In this document: positions 1 to 8,955 of the stretch, piece by piece
How the letters are laid out: the number at the start of each line of letters is the position of its first letter
Numbering within the stretch: position 1 is the stretch's first letter
Assembly: GCF_021462285.1 (NCBI RefSeq)
Contig: NZ_CP082787.1
Coordinates: 2,108,001 to 2,172,000, forward strand
DNA from: Serratia entomophila
GTDB lineage: Bacteria; Pseudomonadota; Gammaproteobacteria; Enterobacterales; Enterobacteriaceae
DNA: 64,000 bases
Reading direction: 5' to 3'
The notes under the pieces: generated by a model
The model's input: the letters and a program-made list of their open reading frames with translations, nothing else
Told to the model about the DNA's origin: nothing
The model's database searches: none
Program-made: the position numbers and the translations under genes

Positions 1-750
<750 letters not shown>

Positions 751-796
751 TTATCACGTTGGGCCAGCCCGCGCACTGCTCTTATTGTGCTGAGGT

Positions 797-1243
797 TCAG
801 AACGGCCAGGCATAGCTGCCGACCAGCGACAGCGGGTAGCGCTCCGGCTGCTGATAGCTGCGGATACTTTCCGCCACCAGCCCGGAACGCAGGTTGGGCG
901 CCTGCAAAATCTCTTCGGCGCTCAGCCACAGGCAACGGTCGATGTCGCTGTCGTGCGGCTCGGTCGGCAACGGTTGTGCCAGTTCGATCGCGAAGCAAAA
1001 GCGCAGGAAGGGCGTGCGGTCCGGCGCGATCCACTGGTGCAGCCGCAGGAACGACTGCGGCGCGGCGCGGATGCCGGTCTCTTCCCACAGCTCGCGCTCG
1101 GCGGCCTGCACCAGCGTTTCGTCGGCCTCAAGGTGGCCGGCCGGCTGGTTCCACAGGGCTTTGTTATTGATGGTCTCTTCGACGATCAGGAATTTGCCGG
1201 CGGCGTGCACCACGCAGGCGACGGTGACGTGCGGTTTGAACAT
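797..1243 (-). CDS. nudJ: Nudix phosphatase NudJ
   Basis: Nudix hydrolase of 148 residues; the family member NudJ removes phosphate from HMP-PP and nucleoside tri- and diphosphates. The Nudix box is complete: [20 protein letters not shown] followed by TGI, matching GX5EX7REUXEEXGU. Length and N-terminus ([12 protein letters not shown]) match the enterobacterial protein. It sits 100 bp upstream of mnmA on the same strand, the conserved arrangement. The substrate in this strain is taken from family knowledge. Confidence 0.93.
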   Translation of the reverse strand: MFKPHVTVACVVHAAGKFLIVEETINNKALWNQPAGHLEADETLVQAAERELWEETGIRAAPQSFLRLHQWIAPDRTPFLRFCFAIELAQPLPTEPHDSDIDRCLWLSAEEILQAPNLRSGLVAESIRSYQQPERYPLSLVGSYAWPF

Positions 1244-1252
1244 AGCGGCCCC

Positions 1253-1591
1253 TTACAGCGGTTTGTCGATGCGTTGGTAGATGTCATCCAGCTCGGCAAT
1301 GCGGGTTTTGTAGCTCTGCGACAGGCAATTGGCGTCGCTGCCGCACAGCTTGCGCTGCTCCAGCCAGCTTTGCTGGCGATCCTGCATCGCGCCGCGGGCG
1401 CCCATGGCGAACAGGCCGCGCAGGAATTGGTATTTGGTGACCATTTCCACGTCCTTGTCGCTCAGCGAACGGCTGGCGCAAACCGCTTTTTCATCGGCGT
1501 TGACCGCTTTGGCGCAGTCGAAGCTGGCGGCCTGCGCCGCAGAGGCCGACAGCAGGCCGGTAAATACTAGCGCGGTTAATGCTTTTTTCAT
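1253..1591 (-). CDS. LprI-like secreted protein (DUF1311 family)
   Basis: Small exported protein of 112 residues. It starts MKKALTALVFTGLLSASAAQA, a clear Sec signal peptide, which is why this ATG is preferred over one 20 codons upstream. The mature part has the LprI/DUF1311 pattern: SFDCAKA, EKAVC, the LSDKD helix, QxxWLxxRxxC, then CLxxxYxxRIxEL, giving four cysteines likely to form disulfides. LprI relatives bind lysozyme in mycobacteria; whether this one inhibits lysozyme is not shown. It ends 9 bp before nudJ and is probably co-transcribed with it. Confidence 0.75.
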   Translation of the reverse strand: MKKALTALVFTGLLSASAAQAASFDCAKAVNADEKAVCASRSLSDKDVEMVTKYQFLRGLFAMGARGAMQDRQQSWLEQRKLCGSDANCLSQSYKTRIAELDDIYQRIDKPL

Positions 1592-1607
1592 GACGGCTCC
1601 TTGCAGA

Positions 1608-2234
1608 CTACAGGGAATCAAGGGTTTTCCATTCACCGGGTTGCAGTTCACCCAATGAAAGATTACCCATACTGTAGCGAATCAGGCGCAGGGTAGGGAA
1701 CCCGATATGCGCAGTCATGCGACGCACCTGGCGATTTCGCCCTTCGAACAGGGTGATCTTCAGCCAGGCGGTGGGGATGGATTTGCGCTCGCGAATTGGC
1801 GGGTTGCGCGGCCACAGCCACTGCGGCTCGGCCACCAGCTCCACCCCGGCGGGCAAGGTGGGGCCGTCTTTCAGCGTGACGCCGCTGCGCAGTGGCGCCA
1901 GATCGCTTTCCTGCGGCGCGCCTTCCACCTGCACGAAGTACACCTTGCCGGTGCGTTTGCCCGGCTGGGTGAGCTGCGCCTGCAGCTTGCCGTCGTTGGT
2001 CAGCACCAGCAGCCCTTCGCTGTCGCGGTCCAGACGCCCTGCGGCGTAAACGTCGGTAAAGGGAATGAACGCTTTCAGCGTGGCGCGGCCGGCTTCATCG
2101 GTAAACTGCGGCAGCACGTCGAAAGGTTTGTTGAATAACACCACCCGGCGCGGCCCCTTGGCTGCAGGCGCTTTGGCGGCGGCGGGCTTGCTGAATCGTT
2201 TAACTTTGTGATTTGTAACAGGGAATTTTTTCAT
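1608..2234 (-). CDS. rluE: 23S rRNA pseudouridine(2457) synthase RluE
   Basis: RsuA/RluE-type pseudouridine synthase of 208 residues acting on 23S rRNA U2457. The catalytic loop [17 protein letters not shown] is present with the Asp at about residue 69, followed by the family [15 protein letters not shown] motif near the C-terminus. The start [10 protein letters not shown] is preferred over an ATG 10 codons upstream because it matches the family. The basic N-terminal tail is typical. It is divergent from icd, as in E. coli. Confidence 0.94.
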   Translation of the reverse strand: MKKFPVTNHKVKRFSKPAAAKAPAAKGPRRVVLFNKPFDVLPQFTDEAGRATLKAFIPFTDVYAAGRLDRDSEGLLVLTNDGKLQAQLTQPGKRTGKVYFVQVEGAPQESDLAPLRSGVTLKDGPTLPAGVELVAEPQWLWPRNPPIRERKSIPTAWLKITLFEGRNRQVRRMTAHIGFPTLRLIRYSMGNLSLGELQPGEWKTLDSL

Positions 2235-2272
2235 AACGGTTGAGATTACGGATGATAGGCGCATTATAACCG

Positions 2273-2287
2273 AATCCGTTTCGGATT
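2273..2287. promoter_or_regulatory. Inverted repeat upstream of icd, possible Cra-type operator
   Basis: The palindrome AATCCGTTTCGGATT lies in the rluE-icd divergent region, about 80 bp upstream of the icd start. It loosely resembles the GAATC-GNTTC core of Cra sites, and Cra acts on icd in E. coli. The assignment is an inference from position and partial match only. Confidence 0.3.
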
Positions 2288-2366
2288 GGCGCGGAGCGAA
2301 TATTCAAGTAGTATCTACACGCATCTTACAAAGCATTAACAAAAATTGCGCTTGAAGGAGAGGTTG

Positions 2367-3620
2367 ATGGAAAGCAAAGTAGTTGTTCCGGCAGAAGGTA
2401 AAAAGATTACGGTTGATGCCCAGGGTAAACTGGTTGTTCCGAATAACCCGATCATTCCGTTTATCGAAGGCGACGGCATTGGCGTCGACGTTACCCCTGC
2501 TATGATTCACGTGGTTGATGCGGCTGTGAAAAAGGCCTACCACGGCGAACGTAAAATCTCCTGGATGGAAATCTATACCGGCGAAAAATCCACGCACGTA
2601 TACGGTAAAGACGTATGGCTGCCGGACGAAACTTTGGATCTGATCCGTGACTACCGCGTCGCCATCAAAGGCCCGCTGACTACCCCGGTCGGCGGCGGTA
2701 TCCGCTCCCTGAACGTGGCCCTGCGCCAGCAGCTGGACCTGTATGTGTGTCTGCGCCCGGTGCGTTATTACCAGGGCACCCCAAGCCCGGTTAAACAGCC
2801 AGAGCTGACCGACATGGTGATCTTCCGCGAAAACGCCGAAGACATCTACGCCGGCATCGAGTGGAAAGCCGGTTCTGCGGAAGCAGACAAGGTAATCAAA
2901 TTCCTGCGCGACGAAATGGGCGTGAAGAAAATCCGCTTCCCAGAGCAGTGCGGTATCGGCGTTAAGCCATGCTCCGAAGAAGGGACCAAGCGTCTGGTGC
3001 GTGCGGCGATCGAATACGCCATCACTAACGACCGCGACTCCGTAACCCTGGTTCACAAAGGCAACATCATGAAGTTCACCGAAGGTGCCTTCAAGGATTG
3101 GGGCTATGAGCTGGCGCGCGAAGAGTTCGGCGGCGAGCCGATCGACGGCGGCCCATGGCTGAAGATCAAGAACCCGAACACCGGTAAAGAGATCGTGGTT
3201 AAAGACGTGATCGCCGACGCCTTCCTGCAGCAAATCCTGCTGCGCCCGGCGGAATACGACGTGATCGCCTGTATGAACCTGAACGGCGACTACATCTCCG
3301 ACGCCCTGGCGGCCCAGGTTGGCGGCATCGGCATCGCGCCGGGCGCCAACATCGGTTCCGACTGCGCGCTGTTCGAAGCAACCCACGGCACCGCGCCGAA
3401 GTACGCCGGCCAGGACAAAGTGAACCCAGGCTCGATCATCCTGTCCGCAGAGATGATGCTGCGCCACATGGGCTGGTTCGAAGCGGCTGACCTGATCGTT
3501 AAGGGCATGGAAGGCGCCATCGCCGCCAAGACCGTGACCTATGACTTCGAACGCCTGATGGATGGCGCCAAGCTGCTGAAATGTTCAGAGTTTGGCGACG
3601 CTATTGTTAAACACATGTAA
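2367..3620 (+). CDS. icd: NADP-dependent isocitrate dehydrogenase
   Basis: TCA-cycle enzyme converting isocitrate to 2-oxoglutarate with NADP+. Start [11 protein letters not shown] follows the Shine-Dalgarno AAGGAGAG; an in-frame ATG 7 codons upstream is rejected. 417 residues, essentially the E. coli length. The phosphorylation site controlled by AceK is preserved ([13 protein letters not shown], Ser114), as are the cofactor-loop and metal-binding stretches (ECGIG-like [42 protein letters not shown]). A strong terminator follows directly, so it is monocistronic on the 3' side. Confidence 0.97.
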   Translation: MESKVVVPAEGKKITVDAQGKLVVPNNPIIPFIEGDGIGVDVTPAMIHVVDAAVKKAYHGERKISWMEIYTGEKSTHVYGKDVWLPDETLDLIRDYRVAIKGPLTTPVGGGIRSLNVALRQQLDLYVCLRPVRYYQGTPSPVKQPELTDMVIFRENAEDIYAGIEWKAGSAEADKVIKFLRDEMGVKKIRFPEQCGIGVKPCSEEGTKRLVRAAIEYAITNDRDSVTLVHKGNIMKFTEGAFKDWGYELAREEFGGEPIDGGPWLKIKNPNTGKEIVVKDVIADAFLQQILLRPAEYDVIACMNLNGDYISDALAAQVGGIGIAPGANIGSDCALFEATHGTAPKYAGQDKVNPGSIILSAEMMLRHMGWFEAADLIVKGMEGAIAAKTVTYDFERLMDGAKLLKCSEFGDAIVKHM

Positions 3621-3644
3621 TGGTGTGAGCGTTTGAATGAGAAC

Positions 3645-3669
3645 GGGAGCCTTAGGGCTCCCTTTTTTT
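3645..3669 (+). terminator. Rho-independent terminator of icd
   Basis: GGGAGCC (3645-3651), a four-base loop, GGCTCCC (3656-3662), then a run of seven T and an A. Perfect 7-bp stem. Confidence 0.9.
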
Positions 3670-3756
3670 ATTCAATATCATATATCGGCGTGAGCGTTCT
3701 TTGGCTCGCCATTTTAGTTGATTTGCTTACTGGGAATAATCCATAAGGAAAGGGAT

Positions 3757-4209
3757 ATGAAAGTAACCTATTTAGGATGTAAAACCGGCGTCTCCCCATG
3801 GTGGTTGATCGTTGCTGCGCTGACGTTAACGGGAGGGGCCAAAGCCGCTTCCACCAGTAAAGCCGATCCGATGAACCAAGAGGCCGACGATCTTTTTGCT
3901 TCTCTCGAAGGCAAAACGGTTCCCGCTCCCGGCACTGAAGAGAATGATTACGCAGCTCAGCTGCGATCCGCTATTGAAAACCATTTAAAAGATGCCGATG
4001 CTTATGCCGGTAAACGTTGCGCCCTGAAAATTACGCTGGCTCCTGACGGGCTATTGTTAGGTGTACAGGCTCGAGAGGGGGATCCGGCTCTTTGCCGCGC
4101 CGCTGTGCAGGCGATTACCCATGCCCGGCTTCCCAAGCCCCCGACGCCCGCTGTTTATAATGCCTTTAAAAGTAGCCTGTTGGAGATTCGCCCAGTAGGG
4201 GCTAAATAA
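3757..4209 (+). CDS. Exported stand-alone TolA C-terminal-domain protein
   Basis: 150 residues starting MKVTYLGCKT after the Shine-Dalgarno AAGGAAAGGG. Residues 13-30 form a signal peptide or anchor (WWLIVAALTLTGGAKA). From about residue 63 the sequence follows TolA domain III: QLRSAIENHL, YAGKRCALKITLAPDGLLL, GDPALCRAAVQAI, PKPPTPAVYNAFK. The two cysteines that make the TolA-III disulfide are kept (88 and 113). TolA's long helical domain II and its TolQR-binding N-terminus are absent, so it cannot act as TolA itself. It may be a periplasmic partner or decoy of Tol-Pal or of colicin/phage import. It lies between icd and a GNAT gene. Confidence 0.75.
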   Translation: MKVTYLGCKTGVSPWWLIVAALTLTGGAKAASTSKADPMNQEADDLFASLEGKTVPAPGTEENDYAAQLRSAIENHLKDADAYAGKRCALKITLAPDGLLLGVQAREGDPALCRAAVQAITHARLPKPPTPAVYNAFKSSLLEIRPVGAK

Positions 4210-4249
4210 CAGAATGGTTGCGGCTATATAAAAAATACCGGAGTCTGAA

Positions 4250-4669
4250 ATGAGGGTTCGCGCCGCCACAGAGGCAGATATCGCGGCTTTGACCGCCATT
4301 GACAGCGTCGCATCCGACGATGCGCTTCGCCGTGCTCAAATCCAGGCATGGTGCGCTTCGGGCGCTTGCTACCTGGTCGAAAGTGAAGGGCAGGTAATGG
4401 CCTATGGCGTGCTGAACGACCATTTCTTCGGTTGCGGGTTTATTGAAATGCTGATGGTGGCCGAGGGCTGCAGGCGCCAGGGGATAGGCGCCGGGCTGGT
4501 CGCCGAGTTGGCGCTCCTTTGCCCGCAGGCCAAGCTGTTTACCTCAACCAATCGCTCTAATTTGGCGATGCGAAAACTATTGCTGGACGCCGGTTTCATT
4601 GAGAGCGGTTATATCGAAAATCTTGATGAAAACGATCCGGAGTTGGTGTTTTTCATCCGGCCACGTTAA
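4250..4669 (+). CDS. GNAT family N-acetyltransferase
   Basis: 139-residue single-domain acetyl-CoA-dependent acetyltransferase. It begins MRVRAATEADIAALTAID, a typical GNAT first strand-helix, and carries the CoA pyrophosphate-binding motif A, EMLMVAEGCRRQGIGAGLVAELA (R-R-Q-G-I-G), then the second CoA helix TNRSNLAMRKLLLDAGFIESGYIEN. Substrate unknown. It starts 40 bp after the TolA-like gene, so the two may share a transcript, and converges with the membrane-protein gene on the other strand with a 4-bp overlap. Confidence 0.85.
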   Translation: MRVRAATEADIAALTAIDSVASDDALRRAQIQAWCASGACYLVESEGQVMAYGVLNDHFFGCGFIEMLMVAEGCRRQGIGAGLVAELALLCPQAKLFTSTNRSNLAMRKLLLDAGFIESGYIENLDENDPELVFFIRPR

Positions 4670-4947
4670 TAAAGCCGAACTTTCACTTCCTGCTGCTGCA
4701 AAACGGTGCTGACATAGCCATAGGCGCAGTAAAACGCCAGCAGCGCGCTCACCAGCACCATGAGGGAGGCTTTGAATTTAACGTCGCCGTCTCTCGACAG
4801 CCGATAGGCGCAATAGATAAAGGTCAGCAAACAGAGCAGGGTGAAGGCGATTGCCAGGGTGGCTATAAGATAATAATGACGAAAAAAGGTCTTCCATGTG
4901 CGTGTAGCAATATCGGCCCAGCATAGCACCGTTGGGCGAGGCCGCAA
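4666..4947 (-). CDS. Small two-helix membrane protein, unrecognised
   Basis: 93 residues from the first ATG. Two hydrophobic segments are clear: YLIATLAIAFTLLCLLTFIY and LMVLVSALLAFYCAYGYVST, separated by a short charged turn. I do not recognise the family. The start is uncertain: a sigma-70-like promoter (TTGCGG, 16 bp, TATGCT on the minus strand) overlaps the first codons, so a later non-ATG start or a shorter product is possible. It lies just after the terminator of the AI-2E transporter gene. Confidence 0.5.
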   Translation of the reverse strand: MRPRPTVLCWADIATRTWKTFFRHYYLIATLAIAFTLLCLLTFIYCAYRLSRDGDVKFKASLMVLVSALLAFYCAYGYVSTVLQQQEVKVRLY

Positions 4948-4952
4948 AAGCC

Positions 4953-4974
4953 AGGGGGCCAGATTTGGCCCCCT
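4953..4974 (-). terminator. Terminator of the AI-2E family transporter gene
   Basis: AGGGGGCCA (4953-4961), GATT loop, TGGCCCCCT (4966-4974): a perfect 9-bp stem. Read on the minus strand it is followed by GGCTTTT. It lies 22 bp past the stop codon. Confidence 0.75.
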
Positions 4975-4996
4975 GCAATCAAAGGTTCAACCCGGG

Positions 4997-6115
4997 TTAG
5001 CTGGCGTCGGGATGATTTTTTCCTTCCTCGATAAACTCTTCGTCGATCTCGTCGGTGGTTTCCTTGCTGTCGCGGCCGGACAGGATATTCCAGCAGGCGA
5101 TGAACAGCGCGGCGATCAGCGGGCCAATGACAAAGCCGTTGATGCCGTAGATTTCCATGCCGCCCAGGGTGGAGATCAGGATCAGGTAGTCCGGCATTTT
5201 GGTGTCTTTGCCGACCAACAGCGGGCGCAGGATGTTATCCACCAGCCCGATAATCACCACGAAGAAGCCCACCAGGAACAGGCCTTTCCACAGCATGCCG
5301 GTGGCGAAGAAATAGATGGCGGCCGGCACCCAGATAATCGCCGAACCCACGGCGGGAATGATCGACAGGAAGGCCATCAATGCGCCCCACAGCAGGCTGC
5401 CGTCGATGCCGGTAATGTAAAACGCCAGGCCGCCGAGCGCGCCCTGCACCAGCGCCACCACCACGGTGCCTTTGACCGTGGCGCGGGAAACGGCGGCGAA
5501 TTTCACGAACAGGTGGTGTTTCACGTGTTCGGACAGCGGCAGGGCCTCTAGCGCCAGGTTGACCAGGTATGGCCCATCTTTCAGCAGGAAGAACAGCAGG
5601 TAGAGCATTACGCCAAAGCCGACGGCGAAGTTGAAGGTGCCCTTGCCGATCAGGAATACGCTGCCGGCCAGGTATTGCCCGCCTTTCAACGCCACCTCGG
5701 AAAGCTGTTTCTGGATATCAGCCGCGTTGTCGAGCTTATGTTCGGCCAGGAAATGCTGCGCCCAGCCGGGCAGATGGCGCATAAAGTCGGCCAGCATCGT
5801 CGGCAGCTGCGTATCGTTATTCTGCAGCTTGGTGTAGATGACGTTGAACTCCATCGCCAGTGAAGAGGCGATGATCGCCAACGGCGTAAATACTATCAGG
5901 CAGATAACGCCAACCGTCAGCAGCGACACCAGCCCATTTTTTTCACCGAAGTATTGTTTAAGCTTTTTCTTCAACGGGTGGAAAATCACCGCCAGAATGA
6001 TGGCCCACAGCACCGAGGAGTAGTAGGGCCCCAACACGTCCAGAAAAGCGGCGGTCACGATAAAAAGGATCAGAATAAAAAATCCCTTCGAAATACCTTT
6101 AGACATCATACTCAT
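4997..6115 (-). CDS. AI-2E family transporter (YdiK-like)
   Basis: 372-residue polytopic inner-membrane protein of the AI-2 exporter/PerM superfamily. About eight membrane segments can be traced. Family hallmarks are ALVQGALGGLAFYITGIDGSLLWGALMAFLSIIPAVGSAIIWVPAAI and the LVGFFVVIIGLVDNILRPLLVGK motif near the C-terminus, followed by an acidic tail (TTDEIDEEFIEEGK). Members export small molecules or act as Na+/H+ antiporters; substrate is not deducible. The Shine-Dalgarno GAGGG sits very close to the first ATG, so translation may begin at the third residue (6109). Confidence 0.85.
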   Translation of the reverse strand: MSMMSKGISKGFFILILFIVTAAFLDVLGPYYSSVLWAIILAVIFHPLKKKLKQYFGEKNGLVSLLTVGVICLIVFTPLAIIASSLAMEFNVIYTKLQNNDTQLPTMLADFMRHLPGWAQHFLAEHKLDNAADIQKQLSEVALKGGQYLAGSVFLIGKGTFNFAVGFGVMLYLLFFLLKDGPYLVNLALEALPLSEHVKHHLFVKFAAVSRATVKGTVVVALVQGALGGLAFYITGIDGSLLWGALMAFLSIIPAVGSAIIWVPAAIYFFATGMLWKGLFLVGFFVVIIGLVDNILRPLLVGKDTKMPDYLILISTLGGMEIYGINGFVIGPLIAALFIACWNILSGRDSKETTDEIDEEFIEEGKNHPDAS

Positions 6116-6379
6116 CCCTCAAATGATAAATTCGCCAGCCATGGGCGCTGACTGAAAACAACCCTATCATTACCGCCGTTTAACCGGTAGCGGATTTTTA
6201 GCGTGCCGAACCCTGGCTTTCGCCCGGGCCGGGAGGGCAGGCAAAGAGGGGAAAGGCAGTCAATGATTAATAAAATTTATTGATTTTGTTTCATTTTGTG
6301 AAGCGCGCTTGATGATGGGCGATGCGTTGCCTAAGTTTGAAGTGGATCACATTTCACTACAAACTGAAGGGAAAGGCAG

Positions 6380-6517
6380 ATGGCTGAACACAAGCGGATT
6401 AGGGTAATTGAGAAGATGGCGTTGATCGCTTTTGCCGGATTGGTGCTTTATCTGGCGGCAACCGGCGCATTGTCGTTATCGGGCCTGGATCACCACTGGC
6501 CGTATCCGTCCAGATAA
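6380..6517 (+). CDS. Small single-pass membrane protein (45 aa)
   Basis: Short ORF beginning MAEHKRIRVIEKM, preceded by the Shine-Dalgarno AAGGGAAAGG at a good distance. A basic N-terminus is followed by one membrane helix (ALIAFAGLVLYLAATGALSL) and a short tail ending HHWPYPSR, the layout of enterobacterial small membrane proteins. The upstream 260 bp are AT-rich and promoter-like. I do not recognise a family. Coding status is inferred from the ribosome-binding site and the membrane-protein design. Confidence 0.55.
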   Translation: MAEHKRIRVIEKMALIAFAGLVLYLAATGALSLSGLDHHWPYPSR

Positions 6518-6605
6518 GCGTAATTTCCATACCTGCATGCGGTACGGATCCGGCGCCAGCTCGCGGCTGAGGCTGGATCCGTAAAGCCTGAGTCAGGGGC
6601 GCAGC

Positions 6606-7811
6606 CTATCGCCGGCCGGTTTTTAAAAGGAGCGCCAACGTCGTGGCCAATGCGGCGGCGGCCAACAGCAGCCCGGCGGGGGCGGTCCAACCGGCATAGG
6701 CGACGATGGCGCTCAGCACCAGTGGGCCGATGACCTGCCCAAGATAGTTGCCCTGCATTACCAGCCCCAGGCTCAGCGGGACCAGGCTGGGTTCCGGCGT
6801 GGCGGCCGGCGTGGCCGCCAGCAGGGTCGCGGGCAGCATGCCGCTGATGGCGCAAAACAGGAAGCACAGCGGGATCAGCAGCGCGACCGGCGTGGCGCTA
6901 AGGAAAATGCCCACCCCGGACAGCCCCATCATCAGGCTGGTGGCGGCCAGCAACGAACGGGCGGGGATGCCGCGCGACAGCAGCAGGCCGGCGCTAAGGT
7001 TGCCGATGATATTCGCCGCCACTATCACCGCACTGACGCTGCCCGCCGCCGCGAGCGAAAGCCCGACGCGCTGCATCAGGAATATCGGCAGGAAAGACAT
7101 CACCGCAAAGAACTGCAGATTATAGGCAGTAAAGATCAGCGCCAGCAGCAGCGGCTGTCGTGCGCGCAGCAGATCGGTCAGCGCGCGGCGCAGCTGCAGA
7201 GGAACGGCAGACGAAAAGGCCGCTGGGTTGCGGGTAGTGAGTGGCAGCAGCAGCGCGCTCAACAGCGTCAACGCGCCGCCGGCGAACCAACTCTGCTGCC
7301 AACTGCCGAGGTGCGGGCCGAAAAATAACGACAGTGCGATGCCTGCCGGCATGAAGGTGCTCCAGATACCGAACACCAGATTGCGCTGTTGCGGTTCAAC
7401 CAGCCGGTTGAGCACCGCGGGTGAAGCGACAACCACGATCACAAAGCCAATTCCCTCGATAAAGCGCGTGGCGATCAGCCCGGCGAAATCGTGCAGCGCG
7501 GCGCCGGCGAAGCTGGCAACGCTGATGACCAGCAGGCCGAGCAGCAGCAGGCGCCGGTCGCCCCAGCGGCGTACCAGCAGGCCGGCGGCAATGCCGCCGA
7601 ACACGCCGATAAACGGGAAGGCCGAAATAACCCAACTCAGTGACTCCAAAGAGCGGCCGAATTCGCGCTGCAGCTCCGGCAGGGCGATGGTCGCTTTGCC
7701 GACGTGCAGCGCGGCTGAAATGCCGGCAAGCAAGACGTTGGCGACCGCAATCCATTGGGTGGCGGGGGCGCTGGGGGCAGCCTCCAGGGCTGCGGGTTTG
7801 ATGGCTGACAT
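6606..7811 (-). CDS. MFS transporter, substrate unknown
   Basis: 401-residue major facilitator with about 12 membrane helices. The loop 2-3 signature is present (GLLVRRWGDRRLLLLGLLV) and so is the helix-4 region RFIEGIGFVIVVVASPAVLNRLVEP. The profile resembles drug or small-anion MFS exporters (CynX/NarK-like subfamilies), but no substrate can be assigned. The start MSAIKPAALE follows GGAG 8 bp upstream. It stands alone: the neighbours are on the opposite strand. Confidence 0.85.
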   Translation of the reverse strand: MSAIKPAALEAAPSAPATQWIAVANVLLAGISAALHVGKATIALPELQREFGRSLESLSWVISAFPFIGVFGGIAAGLLVRRWGDRRLLLLGLLVISVASFAGAALHDFAGLIATRFIEGIGFVIVVVASPAVLNRLVEPQQRNLVFGIWSTFMPAGIALSLFFGPHLGSWQQSWFAGGALTLLSALLLPLTTRNPAAFSSAVPLQLRRALTDLLRARQPLLLALIFTAYNLQFFAVMSFLPIFLMQRVGLSLAAAGSVSAVIVAANIIGNLSAGLLLSRGIPARSLLAATSLMMGLSGVGIFLSATPVALLIPLCFLFCAISGMLPATLLAATPAATPEPSLVPLSLGLVMQGNYLGQVIGPLVLSAIVAYAGWTAPAGLLLAAAALATTLALLLKTGRR

Positions 7812-8013
7812 AAAAATCTCCAGGGGCGGTAAAGGCCCGACTATGCGCTGGCGCGTTGGTTTCGGCAGTTCAATTATTGCTCTGCATCGTTGCGAAAGCG
7901 CACATTTCGGGCTTTTTCGCTAGCGGAGGCGTTAGAGACGGTGCGCGGCCGATCCCGATCATTGAAGATGCGCGTCTGGTCAGATAAAACTGTTGGCCTA
8001 AAAGGAGAAATGC

Positions 8014-8430
8014 ATGTACAGCGATAACGAGAAAAAGTTTTATATCATCCTGAACCGCAACCACGAAACCGCGACCCTGTTCAACGCCGCCTGCCACCTG
8101 ACGGCGGGTATCACCGATCTGATTGAACAGCGAGAATTCCATCATTATCCCAGCAGTATCGACGGCATCAGCGCCAATATGAGCCACTATCCTGTTGTGA
8201 TCCTGCAGGCTAAAAATAGCAGCCAGCTCAGCAGTCTGATCCTGAAATGCCGCGAAGAGCGGGTGCTGTTCAACTTTTTCACCACCACCATGCTGTCGCA
8301 TTCGGCCGAGCAGCAGATTGCCGACACCGCCAATAGCGAGTATGACCAGCTGGACTTTGTGGCGGTCGCTCTGTACGGCGAAACCGAACAGCTAAAGCCG
8401 TTGACCAAAAAGTTCTCGGTCTATCGCTGA
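8014..8430 (+). CDS. DUF2000 family protein
   Basis: 138 residues after the Shine-Dalgarno AAAGGAGAA. The N-terminal FYIILNRNHETATLFNAACHLTAGI and the central YPVVILQAKNSSQLSSLI follow the DUF2000 family, which has a peptidyl-tRNA-hydrolase-2-like fold but no established activity. No signal peptide or membrane helix. It is probably transcribed with the small gene that follows 85 bp downstream, though an AT-rich gap lies between them. Confidence 0.75.
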   Translation: MYSDNEKKFYIILNRNHETATLFNAACHLTAGITDLIEQREFHHYPSSIDGISANMSHYPVVILQAKNSSQLSSLILKCREERVLFNFFTTTMLSHSAEQQIADTANSEYDQLDFVAVALYGETEQLKPLTKKFSVYR

Positions 8431-8515
8431 GCAGTAGCGTACTGCGATCTGTCACCTTAAAAAATTTGGGGTTTTATGTTAAGTTGGCTGCTGACGTCAT
8501 CACAAGGAGAAAACG

Positions 8516-8725
8516 ATGTTAGAACAATATTATCCGGCAAATATGGGGTCCAAACCGGTCACGGACGAACAGCATAAACGATTAGTGGCGGTACAGGCGG
8601 CGCTGGAGTTGATCAAGGCCACCTTGTCCGACACCAACGACGGCAACGGCGTAGATTTCCAACTGAAGGCGGCCGAAAAGCACATTGGCCCGATGGCCGA
8701 CGCCATTCAGGAAGCGTTGAAATAA
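8516..8725 (+). CDS. Conserved-looking small protein (69 aa), unrecognised
   Basis: Soluble, mostly helical 69-residue protein (MLEQYYPANMGSKPVT, then DEQHKRLVAVQAALELIKATL and a second helix AAEKHIGPMADAIQEALK). The Shine-Dalgarno AAGGAGA is 7 bases upstream of the ATG and a promoter-like AT-rich stretch precedes it. No function recognised. Two hairpins follow the stop. Confidence 0.7.
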   Translation: MLEQYYPANMGSKPVTDEQHKRLVAVQAALELIKATLSDTNDGNGVDFQLKAAEKHIGPMADAIQEALK

Positions 8726-8743
8726 CCGCCTGTCTTGAATAAC

Positions 8744-8765
8744 GACCGTCCGAATTCGGGCGGTT
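8744..8765 (+). terminator. Hairpin after the 69-aa gene
   Basis: ACCGTCCG-AATT-CGGGCGGT (one G-T pair) lies 19 bp past the stop. It lacks a T run, so termination is only likely. Confidence 0.45.
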
Positions 8766-8771
8766 AGTGAG

Positions 8772-8821
8772 ATGGTCCCCCCCACCCTGTGAGCGGTACG
8801 CTGACAGGGTGGGGGGGCCAT
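8772..8821. repeat. Long near-perfect GC inverted repeat with C7/G7 runs
   Basis: The left arm ATGGT-C7-ACCCTGT and the right arm ACAGGGT-G7-CCAT pair completely except for one bulged T. The interior GAGCGGTACGCTG adds AGCG/CGCT pairs around a three-base loop. The result is one stem of more than 20 bp centred at 8796/8797. There is no T run on either side, so an ordinary terminator is doubtful. Confidence 0.85.
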
Positions 8822-8955
8822 AGATTTTATGGCGGTTTTACTGGCCGGGCAGGATTACTGTGATTTTTTCATTAGTGCATTGCCTTTTTCCCGGCTAGTG
8901 CCGTTTTCAGCGCCAACCTATTATGCAGGTCCGGTTAATCACCAGGTTTCCTGCC

